A stretch of DNA of 64,000 nucleotides from assembly GCF_963678635.1 (NCBI RefSeq), contig NC_087069.1:52791251-52855250 (forward strand), written 5' to 3'. A program made the position numbers and the translations under genes. Numbering within the stretch: the first letter of the stretch is position 1; each line of letters starts with the position of its first letter. Source of the stretch: Symsagittifera roscoffensis (lineage: Eukaryota > Xenacoelomorpha > Acoela > Convolutidae). The notes beneath the pieces are model-generated. The model saw only the letters and a program-made list of their open reading frames with translations, was not told where the DNA came from and made no database searches. Shown here one piece after another: positions 25,191-37,884 of this stretch.

Positions 25191-28100
25191 TTGCTAAACA
25201 ATTCAAGTTTTTTTCACTATGTTTTACTTTGGTCCCGTTTTTATTTTCTTTTCCCGAAAACGGGACCAAAACTGAACCACCACAGAATCCCGAAATTGTT
25301 CTTTTTTTGATTGAAAGAGGTTTTTCTAATGTCTGCAAGTCATACCTATCTGTTTTAAACGGTTCTTACATCAATTCAACCACTAAACAAAAAGTTAGAT
25401 TTTTTGGTCCCTATCTGGTCCCGTTTCCCAAAAACGGGACCAAAAAATGTCTAGTACCCATGAAAATTGCATTTTTTTGTGGAAAATTGTTGAACATGTG
25501 TCCATATACCCTAAACCGCTATACGAAAACAATTGCTAAACAATTCAAGTTTTTTTCACTATGTTTTAGTTTGGTCCCGTTTTTGTTCTCTTTTCCCGAA
25601 AACGGGACCAAAACTGAACCACCACAGAATCCCGAAATTGATCTTTTTTGATTGAAAGAGGTTTTTCTAGTGTCTACAAGTCATACCTATCTGTTTTAAA
25701 CGGTTCTTACATCAATTCAACCACTAAACAAAAAGTTAGATTTTTTGGTCCCTATCTGGTCCCGTTTCCCAAAAACGGGACCAAAAAATGTCTAGTACCC
25801 ATGAAAATTGCATTTTTTTTTGTGGAAAATTGTTTAACATGTGCACATATACCCTAAATCACTATACGAAAACATTTGCTTAACGATTCAAGTTTTCTTC
25901 ACTATGTTTTCGTTTGGTCCCGTTTTTGTTCTCTTTTCCCGAAAACGGGACCAAAACTGAACCACCACAGAATCCCGAAATTGATCTTTTTTTAATTGAA
26001 AGAGGTTTTTCTAGTGTCTACAAGTCATACCTATCTGTTTTAAACAGTTTTTACATCAATTCAACCACTAAACAAAAAGTTAGACTTTTTGGTCCCTATC
26101 TGGTCCCGTTTCCCAAAAACGGGACCAAAAAATGTCTAGTACCCATGAAAATTGCATTTTTTTTGTGGAAAATTGTTGAACATGTGTCCATATACCCTAA
26201 ACCGCTATACGAAAACAATTGCTAAACAATTCAAGTTTTTTTCACTATGTTTTAGTTTGGTCCCGTTTTTGTTCTCTTTTCCCGAAAACGGGACCAAAAC
26301 TGAACCACCACAGAATCCCGAAATTGTTCTTTTTTTGATTGAAAGAGGTTTTTCTAATGTCTGCAAGTCATACCTATCTGTTTTAAACGGTTCTTACATC
26401 AATTCAACCACCAAACAAAAAGTTAGATTTTTTGGTCCCTATCTGGTCCCGTTTCCCAAAAACGGGACCAAAAAATGTCTAGTACCCATGAAAATTGCAT
26501 TTTTTTTGTGGAAAATTGTTTAACATGTGCACATATACCCTAAATCACTATACGAAAACATTTGCTTAACAATTCAAGTTTTTTTCACTATGTTTTAGTT
26601 TGGTCCCGTTTTTGTTCTCTTTTCCCAAAAACGGGACCAAAACTGAACCACCACAGAATCCCGAAATTGATCTTTTTTTGATTGAAAGAGGTTTTTCTAG
26701 TGTCTACAAGTCATACCTATCTGTTTTAAACAGTTTTTACATCAATTCAACCACTAAACAAAAAGTTAGATTTTTTGGTCCCTATCTGGTCCCGTTTCCC
26801 AAAAACGGGACCAAAAAATGTCTAGTACCCATGAAAATTGCATTTTTTTTGTGGAAAATTGTTGAACATGTGTCCATATACCCTAAACCGCTATACGAAA
26901 ACAATTGCTAAACAATTCAAGTTTTTTTCACTATGTTTCAATTTGGTCCCGTTTTTATTTTCTTTTCCCGAAAACGGGACCAAAACTGAACCCCCACAGA
27001 ATCCCGAAATTGTTCTTTTTTTGATTGAAAGAGGTTTTTCTAATGTCTACAAGTCATACCTATCTGTTTTAAACAGTTTTTCAATCAATTCAACCATTAA
27101 ACAAAAAGTTAGATTTTTTGGTCCCGTTCTGGTCCCGTTTCCCAAAAACGGGACCAAAAAATTTCTACTACCCATGAAAATTGTATTTTTTTCTGGAAAA
27201 TTGTTGAACATGTGTCCACATACCCTTAACCGCTATACGAAAACATTTGCTAAACAATTCAAGTTTTTTTCACTATGTTTCAATTTGGTCCCGTTTTTAT
27301 TTTCTTTTCCCGAAAACGGGACCAAAACTGAACCACCACAGAATCCCGAAATTGTTCTTTTTTTGATTGAAAGAGGTTTTTCTAGTGTCTGCAAGTCATA
27401 CCTATCTGTTTTAAACAGTTTTTCAATCAATTCAACCATTAAACAAAAAGTTAGATTTTTTGGTCCCGTTCTGGTCCCGTTTCCCGAAAACGGGACCAAA
27501 AAATGTCTAGTACCCATGAAAATTGCATTTTTTTGTGGAAAATTGTTGAACATGTGTCCACATACCCTAAACCGCTATACGAAAACATTTGCTAAACAAT
27601 TCAAGTTTTTTTCACTAAGTTTTAGTTTGGTCCCGTTTTTATTTTCTTTTCCCGAAAACGGGACCAAAACTGAACCACCACAGAATCCCCAATTGATCTT
27701 TTTTTGATTGAAAGAGGTTTTTCTAGTGTCTACAAGTCATACCTATCTGTTTCAAACAGTTTTTACATCAATTCAACCATTAAACAAAAAGTTAGATTTT
27801 TTGGTCCCGTTCTGGTCCCGTTTCCCGAAAACGGGACCAAAAAATTTCTAGTACCCAGGAAAATTGCATTTTTTTTTTGGAAAATTGTTGAACATGTGCC
27901 CACATACCCTAAACCGCTATACGAAAACAATTGCTAAACAATTCATGTTTTTTTCACTATGTTTTAGTTTGGTCCTGTTTTTGGTCCCTTTTCCCGAAAA
28001 CGGGACCAAAACTGAACAACCCCAGAATCCCGAAATTGTTCTTTTTTGGTTGAAAAAGGTTTTTCTAGTGTCTACAAGTCATACCTATCTGTTTTAAACA

Positions 28101-28389
28101 GTTTATACATCAATTCAACCACTATACAAAAAGTTAGATTTTTTGGTCCCTATCTGGTCCCGTTTCCCGAAAACGGGATCAAAAAATGTGTAGTTTCCAT
28201 GACAATTGCAATTTTTTGTGGAAAAATGTTGAAAATGTGCCCAGATACCCTATATTGCTATCAGCAATAATTTGCAAAACAATTCAAGTTTTTTTCATTT
28301 AGTTTCAGTTTGGTCCCGATTTTGCTCCCTTTTCCCGAAAACGGGACCAAATCTGAACACCCTTAGCATCCCGAAATTCTAAGTTTTTT

Positions 28390-29230
28390 GGTTGAAATTT
28401 TTTTTTCTAGTGTCTACACATCATATCTGTCTGTTAGAAACTTTTTGACATCAATCTGACACATGAACAAACAATTAGGTTTTTTGGTCCCGACTTGGTC
28501 CCGTTTTCTTAAAACGGGACCAAAACTGAACCAGCACAGAATTCCGAAAAAAATAATTTTTTTGATTGAAAACTCTTTTCCTAGTGATTACAAGTCATAC
28601 CTGTCTATTAGAAATTGTTTACACATCAAAATAAACACTGAACAAAAAGTTAGATTTTTTGGTCCCGTCTTGGTCCCGTTTTCCCAAAACGGGACCAAAT
28701 CTGAACCACCACAGAATCCAGAAAAACTATTTTTTTTGATTGAAAACTCTTTTCCTAGTGATTACAAGTCATACCTGTCTGTTAGAAATTGTTTTCACAT
28801 CAATTCAAGCACTGAACAAAAAATTAGATTTTTTGGTCCCGTCTTGGTCACGTTTTGCCAAAACGGGACCAAAACTGAACCATCACAGAATCCAGAAAAA
28901 TTATTTTTTTTGATTGAAAACTCTTTTCCTAGTGATTACAAGTCATACCTGTCTGTTAGAAATCGTTTTCACATCAATCCAAGCACTGAACAAAAATTTA
29001 GATTTTTTGGTCCCGTCTTGGTCCCGTTTTTCTAAAACGGGACCAAAACTGAACCATCACAGAATCCAGAAAAATTATTTTTTTTTTATTGAAAACTCTT
29101 TTCCTAGTGATTACAAGTCATACCTGTCTGTTAGAAATCGTTTTCACATCAATCCAAGCACTGAACAAAAAGTTAGATTTTTTGATCCCGTCTTGGTCCC
29201 GTCTTGGTCCCGTTTTTTCGGGTGACACAA
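28390..29230. repeat. Right sub-array: 175-bp monomers of A type only
   Basis: Beyond 28,390 the A/B alternation stops. Five successive A-like monomers share CTTTTCCTAGTGATTACAAG and a box with 11-bp spacing (GGTCCCGTCTTGGTCCCG). Boxes lie at 28,486, 28,661, 28,836, about 29,009 and 29,184. The last carries three phased copies, GATCCC at 29,184 and GGTCCC at 29,195 and 29,206. These monomers differ more from the central dimers than the dimers do from each other. Confidence 0.9.
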
Positions 29231-29410
29231 GGAGTCATTTTTTCAAAAATTCAAAAAAAAATGTTTTTTTCATTTTTTTTTTTGGTTTTTCATGTTCAAA
29301 AAGAAGACCCTCAACGTTTTCCATCGTTAAATACTCATTTTGACTATCGGGGGTGGATTTCAGGCCGATTTCAGTTTGGTCCCTCCTTGGTCCCGTTGGG
29401 CGCAGGTCAC
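29231..29410. repeat. Degenerate terminal monomer and satellite boundary
   Basis: After a T- and A-rich stretch, GGTCCC recurs at 29,378 and 29,389, again 11 bp apart and roughly one monomer from the previous box, but without the inverted partner. The start of the tandem gene-relic unit follows at about 29,411. This is the right edge of the array. Confidence 0.7.
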
Positions 29411-29606
29411 CCTCACCTTAGTCCTGCCTTGCGTTTCTAGTCGTTTTAATTGTTCTTACCGTCACAAATTGATCTGAGGAGCTATTCACTGTAGTAACGC
29501 GCATCGTCTCTCCATTGAATCTTGAACGATTGAACCTTGAACGATTGAGCTTTTGAACCTCAGCTTCACTGTTATCTGTAATCATTGTCGTCTTCGCCAT
29601 AGCAGC
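29411..29606 (-). pseudogene. Tandem gene relic 1, N-terminal piece only
   Basis: A 60-codon minus-strand frame begins MAKTTMITDNSEAEVQK at 29,600 and runs to 29,418, where the satellite cuts it off. It contains a short internal duplication (FNRSRFNRSRF). The same start occurs at 36,208, and diverged forms occur in the other units. The downstream part of the gene is absent here, replaced by satellite. Product unrecognised. Confidence 0.45.
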
Positions 29607-31754
29607 TTCCTTTTGGGTAGCGGTCTAATCACCAGCTCCCACTACCATCGTAAATGGGAAGATATTTCCGAAGAATTCTTCATTCTTTTCGATAAAGAGA
29701 GAAGGGTGTCTCCACCTGCATCATCATGAAGTGGGTATGTGAAGCTTACGTTGGTTTCTCAGTCACATTTCCTGACACCCCTGTATGAGTCGATAGTTGA
29801 ATCTCAGCTTTGATCTGTAAACATCACTTTTTTCGTTTTCATCGGCTGTTTTTGGGTATGGATCTCATCTCCTGCTCCTGCTCCCAGAGTATTCTTCAAC
29901 CTAACGAAGAAAGAGAGAGGTGTTCACACCTTTTCCGGCTCACTTTGAATCATCGTGAAGGCAGTGGGTGAAGTTTTTGTTGGTTTCTCAATAGAAATGT
30001 TGGAAAATTCTTCTCGAAACATAGATTTTTACTTGAAGTAGCCAAGTCATGCCTTGTTACGCAGCAGGAGAATCACTATCCAGTCGTCTCGTCCTGGTCT
30101 TTAAGTTCATCAGGACTTTTTTTTGTGAACAGGACTCCGGTGTACCTCTACACAAGCAAAATGAACAAGCAAAATGAATGTCCTCTGCTTCATAATAGGT
30201 AACAACATTACAGCAAAATAAGGTTCTAGGTTTTAGTTACCGAATGACCACGAATCAATTAAGTTATAGCAGCACAACTTGATTTTAATTTATGCACAGC
30301 AGTTAAAAATGGATTAAAAACAAATTAGTAGCACAGTATGATGATGTCATTTATGTTTTAGGAGATAATAAACAAACTATCCAATTTTATTTTTATTGAA
30401 ACTTTTTTAAATTGAAAACAAAATGTAGATTCGTTTATTTTGAAAACTAAAATGAACTATGAATCCAGAAAAATCATTCTTGTTAGATCGAGTTTGTTTT
30501 GGACCAGGAAGGTTAACAGTAAAATTAATCTAACCCTGTCTATTCACTGATGTAAAGTTTCCGAACACCAATTTTTATATCAATTTCTCAAAAAATTTAT
30601 GAAATTTTTTTGTTTTAGCGTTCTTTTGGTTGTCAAGGAGCGTGAAAAAATGGATCGTGATACTAGTATTCTCCTACCGATGTCAGAATTCGTTTTAGTC
30701 GGTTTCTACAGTTATTACAAATGAATTACAAATAAGCTAATAATTAAGAGCTTTTTACCTTACCCATGTGAAAAACAATCTCAAAAACTACTTTTTCTGG
30801 GGGGTTAACATATCAAATTTTTGATCTATAATTTGGTCAGTTAATGGTCTGTTTGGTTGAAAAGCTGTATTAAAAAATAAAAATACGGCTAATAGTAGTA
30901 GTAAAGATAAAAAACCATCCTAGTCCGTTTAATGTTCTAGTTGAGTTGCTTTTACGGTACCTGAAACTTTGAAAAAAATGAGTTCGTTAACCCGAAAGGC
31001 TTCGCGCTTCGGACTACCCTCCCAAATTTTGCTTCAGTGTCCTTTTATGAGCATCCGCTCGGCTGGAAGGCTTCAGTTAATGGACTCACCAATCATGATG
31101 CTACTAAAAACATCCAGGAGCGCAGTAAAAACACAATTGTATCATTCGCCCAAAAATACATACCGATGGAAACTAAAACAAGAACTTAAAACAAAAGGCT
31201 AGCGTCTATATTGAGCTTTTTCGTGTTTTTGACTGCCTCTACTCTGCCCTTGCCAAAGTATTATGATTCTCGTAAGATTGGGTCGACAAAATTTTTACTG
31301 CCTAAAAGCTATCAGCCAAGCTGAGCAAATCGAATTAAATTTCATTCAAAAAATAGTCAGCTCTTGGCTATGTCTCAATGTCCCCAGATCACGAGGGCAC
31401 TCCTGAAACTAATGCTGATATGCTATTACGATTCGGTTACTACATCACGATTGTTTTTATAGAGTAGAGAAATTCAACTCATCCATCGGAGTTGGTTCGA
31501 ACCGTTCCTTCACTTCCTAGCTTCTCAAAACCTGAAAATGAAAATTAAACTTGTCAAAATAAGTTCAGGTCATACTGGGCAGCTAAAAATTAGAAACCCT
31601 TCCGTATTCTTGGTTCTTATTTTTCTTCTTTTTCAGATTTTTGGCTCCTCGGTTAAATGCCAACTCCCCTGCATCTCTTTGTGTCTCGAGCCACATCGGT
31701 TGCTGAATACTCTAGAGTGCATTTGGTACAGATCTTGATTGCCAGCTTAGCTGA

Positions 31755-32800
31755 TTCCTGGTTTGCTTATTTTATGTGGTTTTTGGGAGTTTTATAGGTT
31801 TTGTCACAAGGGTTACGTTTGAAAAGGTGCGTTGATTCAGTGTGTTTTATTTTGGTATGATTTTTCAGTCCATCGATTGATTTGCACAGCTTTCCCCATT
31901 CATAAAACTGAGGGTTTGCTGGAGGTAACAAAAATTTCCTGTTTTCACTCTTTCGTTCCCATTTAAAAAACTTGGTTGTTGGCGTTCCCAATTTTCAAGA
32001 TGTTCCTTTCCCTTGGTTATTTTTTGTCTCCACTCTTTCTTGTCCATTGCTTCTTGGTTGCATCACTCTAGTTTGCCCCCGCATTTTCAGTAGCTTCCTC
32101 CAATTGAAAACTGTTTTGCTCGTGCAAACCGGATGCTTTTGATATCTTCGAGACTGCTTAGCCATCCCTAGAGGTCACATTTACTCTTCGTTCGTTTTTC
32201 GTTCTCAGTTCGTGGCCTATTCTGTGGCCCCAATATGAGGTAGTCATCTGTTATCTTCTTTATGATTTTTTGGCATGGGCTAGTTTGTTGCTTGTTACGA
32301 AGTACTTCTTCTCACAAGTTCTCCTGTTCGAAGTGAACAGCCTTTTCTAGTTCAAAAATTCTGTTCGAAAGCCATTGCTCCTGTTCACCCTCCTGTGGAA
32401 GTTCCTCGTAACGATCTCAACCACTGATATCCCATCAAAGAAAGGTGTCATGTAACAGTGGCATCACCCTATTCGATATTCGGAGGAGGCAATTTTATTC
32501 CGTTCGACGAATTCGCCGCATCCCTCTGTCGCGAAAGTGACTCGGAGTTCGCATGCAACTCACTCAGTGTCATCCGTGCTCTGGTGGGTAAATTATTAGT
32601 CCGCCAGCACACTTAACGGATTTGTTGTTGCCAACAAATCACTTGAATCCTGCATTGTGTTTTTAGTCGTTTTAATTGTTTTTACCGTCACAAACTGATC
32701 TGAGGAGCCATTCTATGTGGTCACGGGAATCTCCTCTCCATGAGCTGAACTCTTGAAGCTCAGCTTCAGCAGTGATCTGTAATTATAATCGTCTTTGCCA
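31755..32800 (-). pseudogene. Tandem gene relic 2, with degenerate C2H2 fingers at the C-terminal end
   Basis: Minus-strand relic with several frameshifts and stops. Its 3' part is open over 31,767-31,991 (74 codons) and reads GKLCKSIDGLKNHTKIKH then NPCDKTYKTPKNH. The first block fits C-X2-C-X12-H-X4-H if the two leading cysteines mutated (Phe and Trp now stand there, one base from Cys). The second has one Cys changed to Arg here but intact (KCNPC) in relic 3. An upstream section, LSELHANSESLSRQRDAA, matches relics 3 and 5. Proposed order: N-terminal polar segment, coiled-coil-like middle, two C2H2 fingers. Function unknown; a transposon-borne protein is as likely as a host gene. Confidence 0.45.
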
Positions 32801-34849
32801 AAGCGGCTTCATCTTGACCGATCTCATCACCAGCTCCCACTACCATCGTAAATGGAAAGAGGTTTCAGGAGTACACTTCAATCTCTCCGAGAAAGATATA
32901 GTAGTGACTGTCTTTCCCTGCTCCCCCTATATCACCACGAAGTCAATACGTGAAGCTTCCATTGGTTTGTCAGTCAAAATGTCGGACTCCTCTCCATGGT
33001 TGAAGCTCAGCTTTGATCTACAAGCATCCCTTTTTTCGTTTTTGTCCTCAGCTTTTTGGGTATGGATCTCATCTCCTGCTACTACTCCCAGAGTAGTCTT
33101 TCCCGGTTCCCCTTGAATCATCGTGAAGGCGGTGGGTGAAGTTTCTGTTGGGTTCTCAATCGAAATGTCGGAAAATTCTCCTCAAATCTAGAGTTTTATT
33201 CGAACAAGCCAAATCATGCCTTGTTCTACAGCAGTAGATTTACTATCCAGCCCTCTCGTCCCGATCCCCAGTTTTCAAATTCTACTGGAATTTTTGTGAA
33301 CATGACTCCGGTGTACCTCTAATCAAGCAAAATGAATAAGCATAATGACTGTCCTGTACTTCATAATAGGTAACATCATTGCAGCAAAATAAGGTACTAG
33401 GTTTCAATTACCGAATGACCACGAACCTGATTAAGTTATAACAGCACAACCTATTTTCAATTTATGCACAGCAGTTAAAACTGGATTAACAAACACTTTT
33501 TTAGCACAGTATGATGAGGTCATTTAAGTTTTACGAGATAATAAACGAACTATCAATTTTTTTTTACTAATATGAAGTAAGAATCCACTAAATCGTTCTT
33601 TTTATGTCGATTTTGTTTTCTAAAATAATTTAAACCCTATCTATTCACAACTGTAAAGTTCCCGAACATCAAATTTTATCTCAATAGCTCTAAAATCTTG
33701 TAAAGTAATATGTTTAAGCGTTCTTTCGGTTGTCAAAGAGCATGAAAAAAGGGATCGTGATACGTATTTTCTCCTACTGATGTCAGAATTCTTTTTAGTC
33801 GGTTTCTACAGTTATAACAAAATTTACACTAATTAAGAGCTTTCAAACATGTAAAAAAAATCCAAAAACTGCTTTTTCTGGGGGGTCGACTTATCAAGTT
33901 TTTTGATCTATAGTTTGGTCAGTTATTGGTCTGTTTGTTTGAAAACCTGTATCAAAATATAAATCTGAGTATTAGTAGTAGTAGTAATAGTAACGATAAA
34001 ATTTCCTCCGGGTCCGTTTAACGCCCGAGGTCAGTTGCTTTTTCGGAGCCTGAATCTTTGAAAAAAATGAGTTCGTTAACCCGAAAGGCTTTCGCGCTTC
34101 GGACTACTCTCCCAAATTTTGCTTCAGTGTCCTTTTATGAGCATCCGCTCGGCTGGAAGGCTTCAGCTAATGGACTCACTAATCTTGATGCTACTAAAAA
34201 CATCCAGGAGCGCAATAAAAACACAATTGTATCATTCGCCCAAAAACACATACCGATGGAAACTAAAACAAGAACTTAAAACAAAAGGCTAGCGTCTATA
34301 TTGAGCTTGACTGCTTCTACTCTGCCCTTGCCGAAGTATTATGATTCTCGTAAGATTGAGTCGACAAAATTGTTACTGCCTAAAGGCTACAAGCCGAGCA
34401 ATTTGAATTCAATTTCACTAAAAAATAGTGAGATCTTGGCTATGTCTCGATGTCGCCTCATCACGAGATCACTCCTAAAACTAAGGCTGAGATGCTATTA
34501 CGATTCGGTTACTACACTACTATTGTTTTTATAGAGATGAGAGAATCATCTTATCCATCGCAGTTGGATCGAACCGTTCCCTTGCTTTCTAGCGTCTCAT
34601 AACTTGAAAATGAAAGTTGGAGTTGTCAAAATAAGTTCAGATCATTCCGGGCAGCTAAAAATTAGAAATCCTTCCGTGTTCTTGGTTCTTATTTTTATTC
34701 TTTTTCAGAGTTTCTGCTCCTCGATATAATGCCAACTCCTTCTGCATCTACTCGTGTCTTAAGCCACATTGGTTGCTGAAAACTCTTTAGTGCATTTGGC
34801 ACAGATCTTGGTTGCTAGCTTAGCTGATTCGTTGTTTTTTTTTAGTTTA

Positions 34850-36215
34850 TGTTGTTTTTGTAGTTTTTTAGGTTTTGTCACAAGGGTTACATTTGAAAAG
34901 GTGCGTTGCTTCCGTGTTTTCTTTTGATATGATTTTTCAGTCCATCAACTGATTTGCACAGCTTTCCCCTTTCATAACACTGAAGGTTTGCTGGAGGTAA
35001 CAAAATTTTTGTTCCCATTTAAAAAACTTGCCTGGTGGCGTTCCCAATTTTCAAGATGTTCCATTTCCTTGGTTTTTCTTAGTGTCCACTCTTTCCTGTC
35101 CATTGCTATCTTGGTTGCTTCACTCTAGTTTGTCCTCGCATCTTTCATTTGCTTCCTCTGATCGAAAACTGTCTTGCTCGTGCAATTTGGATGTTTTTGA
35201 TATCTTCCAGGTTGCTTGGCTATCCCTATAGGTCTTATTTAATCTCCGTTCGTTTTTCATCCTCAGCATGTGGCCTATTCTGTGGCCCCAATATGAGATA
35301 GTTATTTGTTCTCTTCGTTATGATTTTTTGGCTTGGGCTAGTTTCCTGCTTGTTCCAAAATAATTCTTTCCACAAATTCTCCTGTTCGAAGTGAACAGCC
35401 TTTTCTAATTCACAAATTCTGGTCGAAAACAATTGCTCCTGTTGAAATATCCTTTCCATGGTCGTCATGGTCTCAACCACTGATATCCCATCGTTAACCA
35501 AAGGTGTCATGTACAGTGGCATCACCCTATTCGTTGGAGGCAATTTGGTTCCGGTCGAAGATTTCGCCGCATCCCTCTGTCGCGAAAGTGCCTCGGAGTC
35601 CGCTTGCAACTCAATCAGTGTCATCTCTGCTCTGGTGCCTGAACTCTTTAATTGTTCTAATTGTTCTTACCGTTTTAATTGTTCTTACCGTCACAAAATG
35701 ATCTGAGGAGCCATTCTATGTGGTCACGGGAATCTCGTCTCCATGAGTTGAACTGTTGAAGCTCAGCTTCAGCTGTGATCTGTAATCATAATCGTCTTCG
35801 CCATAGAAGCTTCTTCATGGGCGATCTCTTCAAAAGCTCCAACTACCTTAACTGGGAGGAGAGATCCGGAGTATTCTTCAATCTCTCCGAGAAAGAGATA
35901 GTGGTGACTGTCTTTCCCTGCTCCCCCTATATCATCACGAAGTTGGTGCTTGAAGCTTCCATTGGTTTCCCAGTCAAAGTCACGCCAGCACGGTTACCGG
36001 AACTTGTTGTTGCCAAAAGATCACCTTAGTCCTGCCTCGCGTTTCTAGTCGTTTTAATTGTTCTTACCGTCACAATTTGATCTGAGGAGCTATTCACTGT
36101 AGTAACGCGCATCGTCTCTCCATTGAACCTTGAACGATTGAACCTTGAACGATTGAACTTTTGAACCTCAGCTTCACTGTTATCTGTAATCATTGTCGTC
36201 TTCGCCATAGCAGCT
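34850..36215 (-). pseudogene. Tandem gene relic 3, best preserved middle
   Basis: Contains the longest clean frame of the family, 35,235-35,624 (129 codons), with LQADSEALSRQRDAAKSS followed by a Glu- and Leu-rich, probably coiled-coil stretch (RICELEKAVHFEQENLWKEL) and a polar tail. The N-terminal 60 codons are open at 36,026-36,208 but end in a stop exactly at the junction between units. The finger region at about 34,880-35,000 is frameshifted but keeps KCNPCDKT. A partial second copy of the 5' section (35,651-36,018) sits inside, so a local duplication also broke this gene. Confidence 0.5.
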
Positions 36216-37884
36216 TCCTTTTGGGTAGCGGTCTAATCACCAGCTCCCACTACCATCGTAAATGGGAAGATATTTCCGAAGAATTCTTCATTCTTTTCGA
36301 TAAAGAGAGAAGGGTGTCTCCACCTGCATCATCATGAGGTGGGTATGTGAATCTTACGTTGGTTTCTCAGTCACATTTCCTGACACCCCTGTATGAGTCG
36401 ATAGTTGAATCTCAGCTTTGATCTGTAAACGTCACTTTTTTCGTTTTCATCGGCTGTTTTTGGGTATGGATCTCATCTCCTGCTCCTGCTCCCAGAGTAT
36501 TCGTCAACCTAACGAAGAAAGAGAGAGGTGTTCACACCTTTTCCGGCTCACTTTGAATCATCGTGAAGGCAGTGGGTGAAGTTTTTGTTGGTTTCTCAAT
36601 AGAAATGTTGGAAAATTCTTCTCGAAACATAGATTTTTACTCGAAGTAGCCAAGTCATGCCTTGTTACGCAGCAGGAGAATCACTATCCAGTCGTCTCGT
36701 CCTGTTCTTTGAGTTCATCAGGACTTTTTTTGTGAACAGGACTCCGGTGTACCTCTACACAAGCAAAATGAACAAGCAAAATGAATGTCCTCTGCTTCAT
36801 AATAGGTAACAACATTACAGCAAAATAAGGTTCTAGGTTTTAGTTACCGAATGACCACGAATCAATTAGGTTATAGCAGCACAACTTGATTTCAATTTAT
36901 GCACAGCAGTTAAAAATGGATTAAAAACAAATTATTAGCACAGTATGATGATGTCATTTAAGTTTTAGGAGATAATAAACAAACTATCCAATTTTATTTT
37001 TATTGAAACTTTTTTAAATTGAAAACAAAATGTAGATTCGTTTATTTTGAAAACTAAAATGAACTATGAATCCAGAAAAATCATTCTTGTTAGATCGAGT
37101 TTGTTTTGGACCAGGAAGGTTAACCGTAAAATTAATCTAAACCCTGTCTATTCACTGCTGTAAAGTTTCCGAACACCAATTTTTATATCAATTTCTCAAA
37201 AAATTTATGAAATTTTTTTGTTTTAGCGTTCTTTTGGTTGTCAAGGAGCGTGAAAAAATGGATCGTGATACTAGTATTCTCCTACCGATGTCAGAATTTT
37301 TTTTAGTCGGTTTCTACAGTTATTACAAATGAATTACAAATAAGCTAATAATTAAGAGCTTTTTACCTTACCCATGTGAAAAACAATCTCAAAAACTACT
37401 TTTTCTGGGGGTTAACATATCAAATTTTTGATCTATAATTTGGTCAGTTAATGGTCTGTTTGGTTGAAAAGCTGTATTAAAAAATAAAAATACGGCTAAT
37501 AGTAGTAGTAAAGATAAAAAAAGCATCCGAGTCCGTTTAATGTTCTAGTTGAGTTGCTTTTACGGTACCTGAAACTTTGAAAAACGTAAGTTCGTTAACC
37601 CGAAAGGCTTTCTGGTTTCGGTCCACTCTTCCAGATTTCACTTCAGTGTCCTTTTTTGAGCTTCCGCTCGGCGCGGAGGCTTCAATTAATGGACTCAAAA
37701 ATCATGATGCTACTAAAACATCCAGGAGCGCAATAAAAACACAAATGTATCATTCGCTCAAAAAAACATATCGACGGAAAGTAAAACAAGATCTTAAACA
37801 AATGTCTATCGTCGATATTGAGCTTTTATGTGTTTTTGACTGCCTCTACTCTGCCCTTGCCAAACTATTATGGTTCTCGTAAGA

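Larger units (their letters stand above)
9006..28390. repeat. Central sub-array: 342-bp A/B dimer
   Basis: About 56 dimers. The A half begins near TTGATTGAAAGAGG and has the box GGTCCCTATCTGGTCCCG (or TTCTGGTCCCG) then CCCGAAAACGGGACC. The B half begins ATGAAAATTGCATTTTTT and has GGTCCCGTTTTTRTTYTCTT then CCCGAAAACGGGACC; its second GGTCCC has decayed. Starts of the A half at about 9199, 9540, 9883, 10,226, 10,568 and 10,908 show the 340-343 bp period. Copies are very similar, and blocks of several dimers are repeated almost exactly. Confidence 0.95.
1430..29405. repeat. Satellite array of about 172-bp monomers with a conserved GGTCCC box
   Basis: About 28 kb of continuous tandem repeat. The common element is a box in which GGTCCC occurs twice in direct orientation, 11 or 12 bp apart, followed by TTTCCCGAAAAC and an inverted GGGACC plus an A-run. 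Successive boxes are spaced 169-175 bp over the whole block, for example at 3570, 3743, 3912, 4087, 4259 and 4430, or 28,486, 28,661 and 28,836. Between boxes lie several diverged monomer types. T-runs of 6-9 bases recur in phase. No gene or transposon interrupts the block. The monomer length is close to that of many centromeric satellites, but that proves no function. Long open frames cross the array because the 342-bp dimer is a multiple of three; they are broken by T-run length changes and I do not treat them as genes. Confidence 0.97.

Noticed and set aside
9081-27940. Long plus-strand reading frames across the dimer array (up to 289 codons, with a 114-residue protein period such as LVPFPENGTKK)
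   Set aside because: The dimer length, 342 bp, is divisible by three, so one open dimer keeps the frame open in the next. T-runs vary by single bases and break frames at random, starts are inconsistent, and the peptide follows the DNA box. I see no sign of protein-level constraint.
30969-31202. Plus-strand gene in the tandem units (MKKMSSLTRKASRFGL and relatives at 34,058 and 37,577)
   Set aside because: Sister units carry frameshifts and different endings in this frame, and no motif is conserved at the protein level; the similarity is plain DNA repeat identity.
32100-35260. C-terminal LINE reverse transcriptase tail on the minus strand (RPIGIAKQPGRYQKH frame followed by C2H2 fingers)
   Set aside because: The frame resembles such tails only loosely, an alternative frame is equally open in the sister units, and no reverse transcriptase motif is found upstream in any unit.
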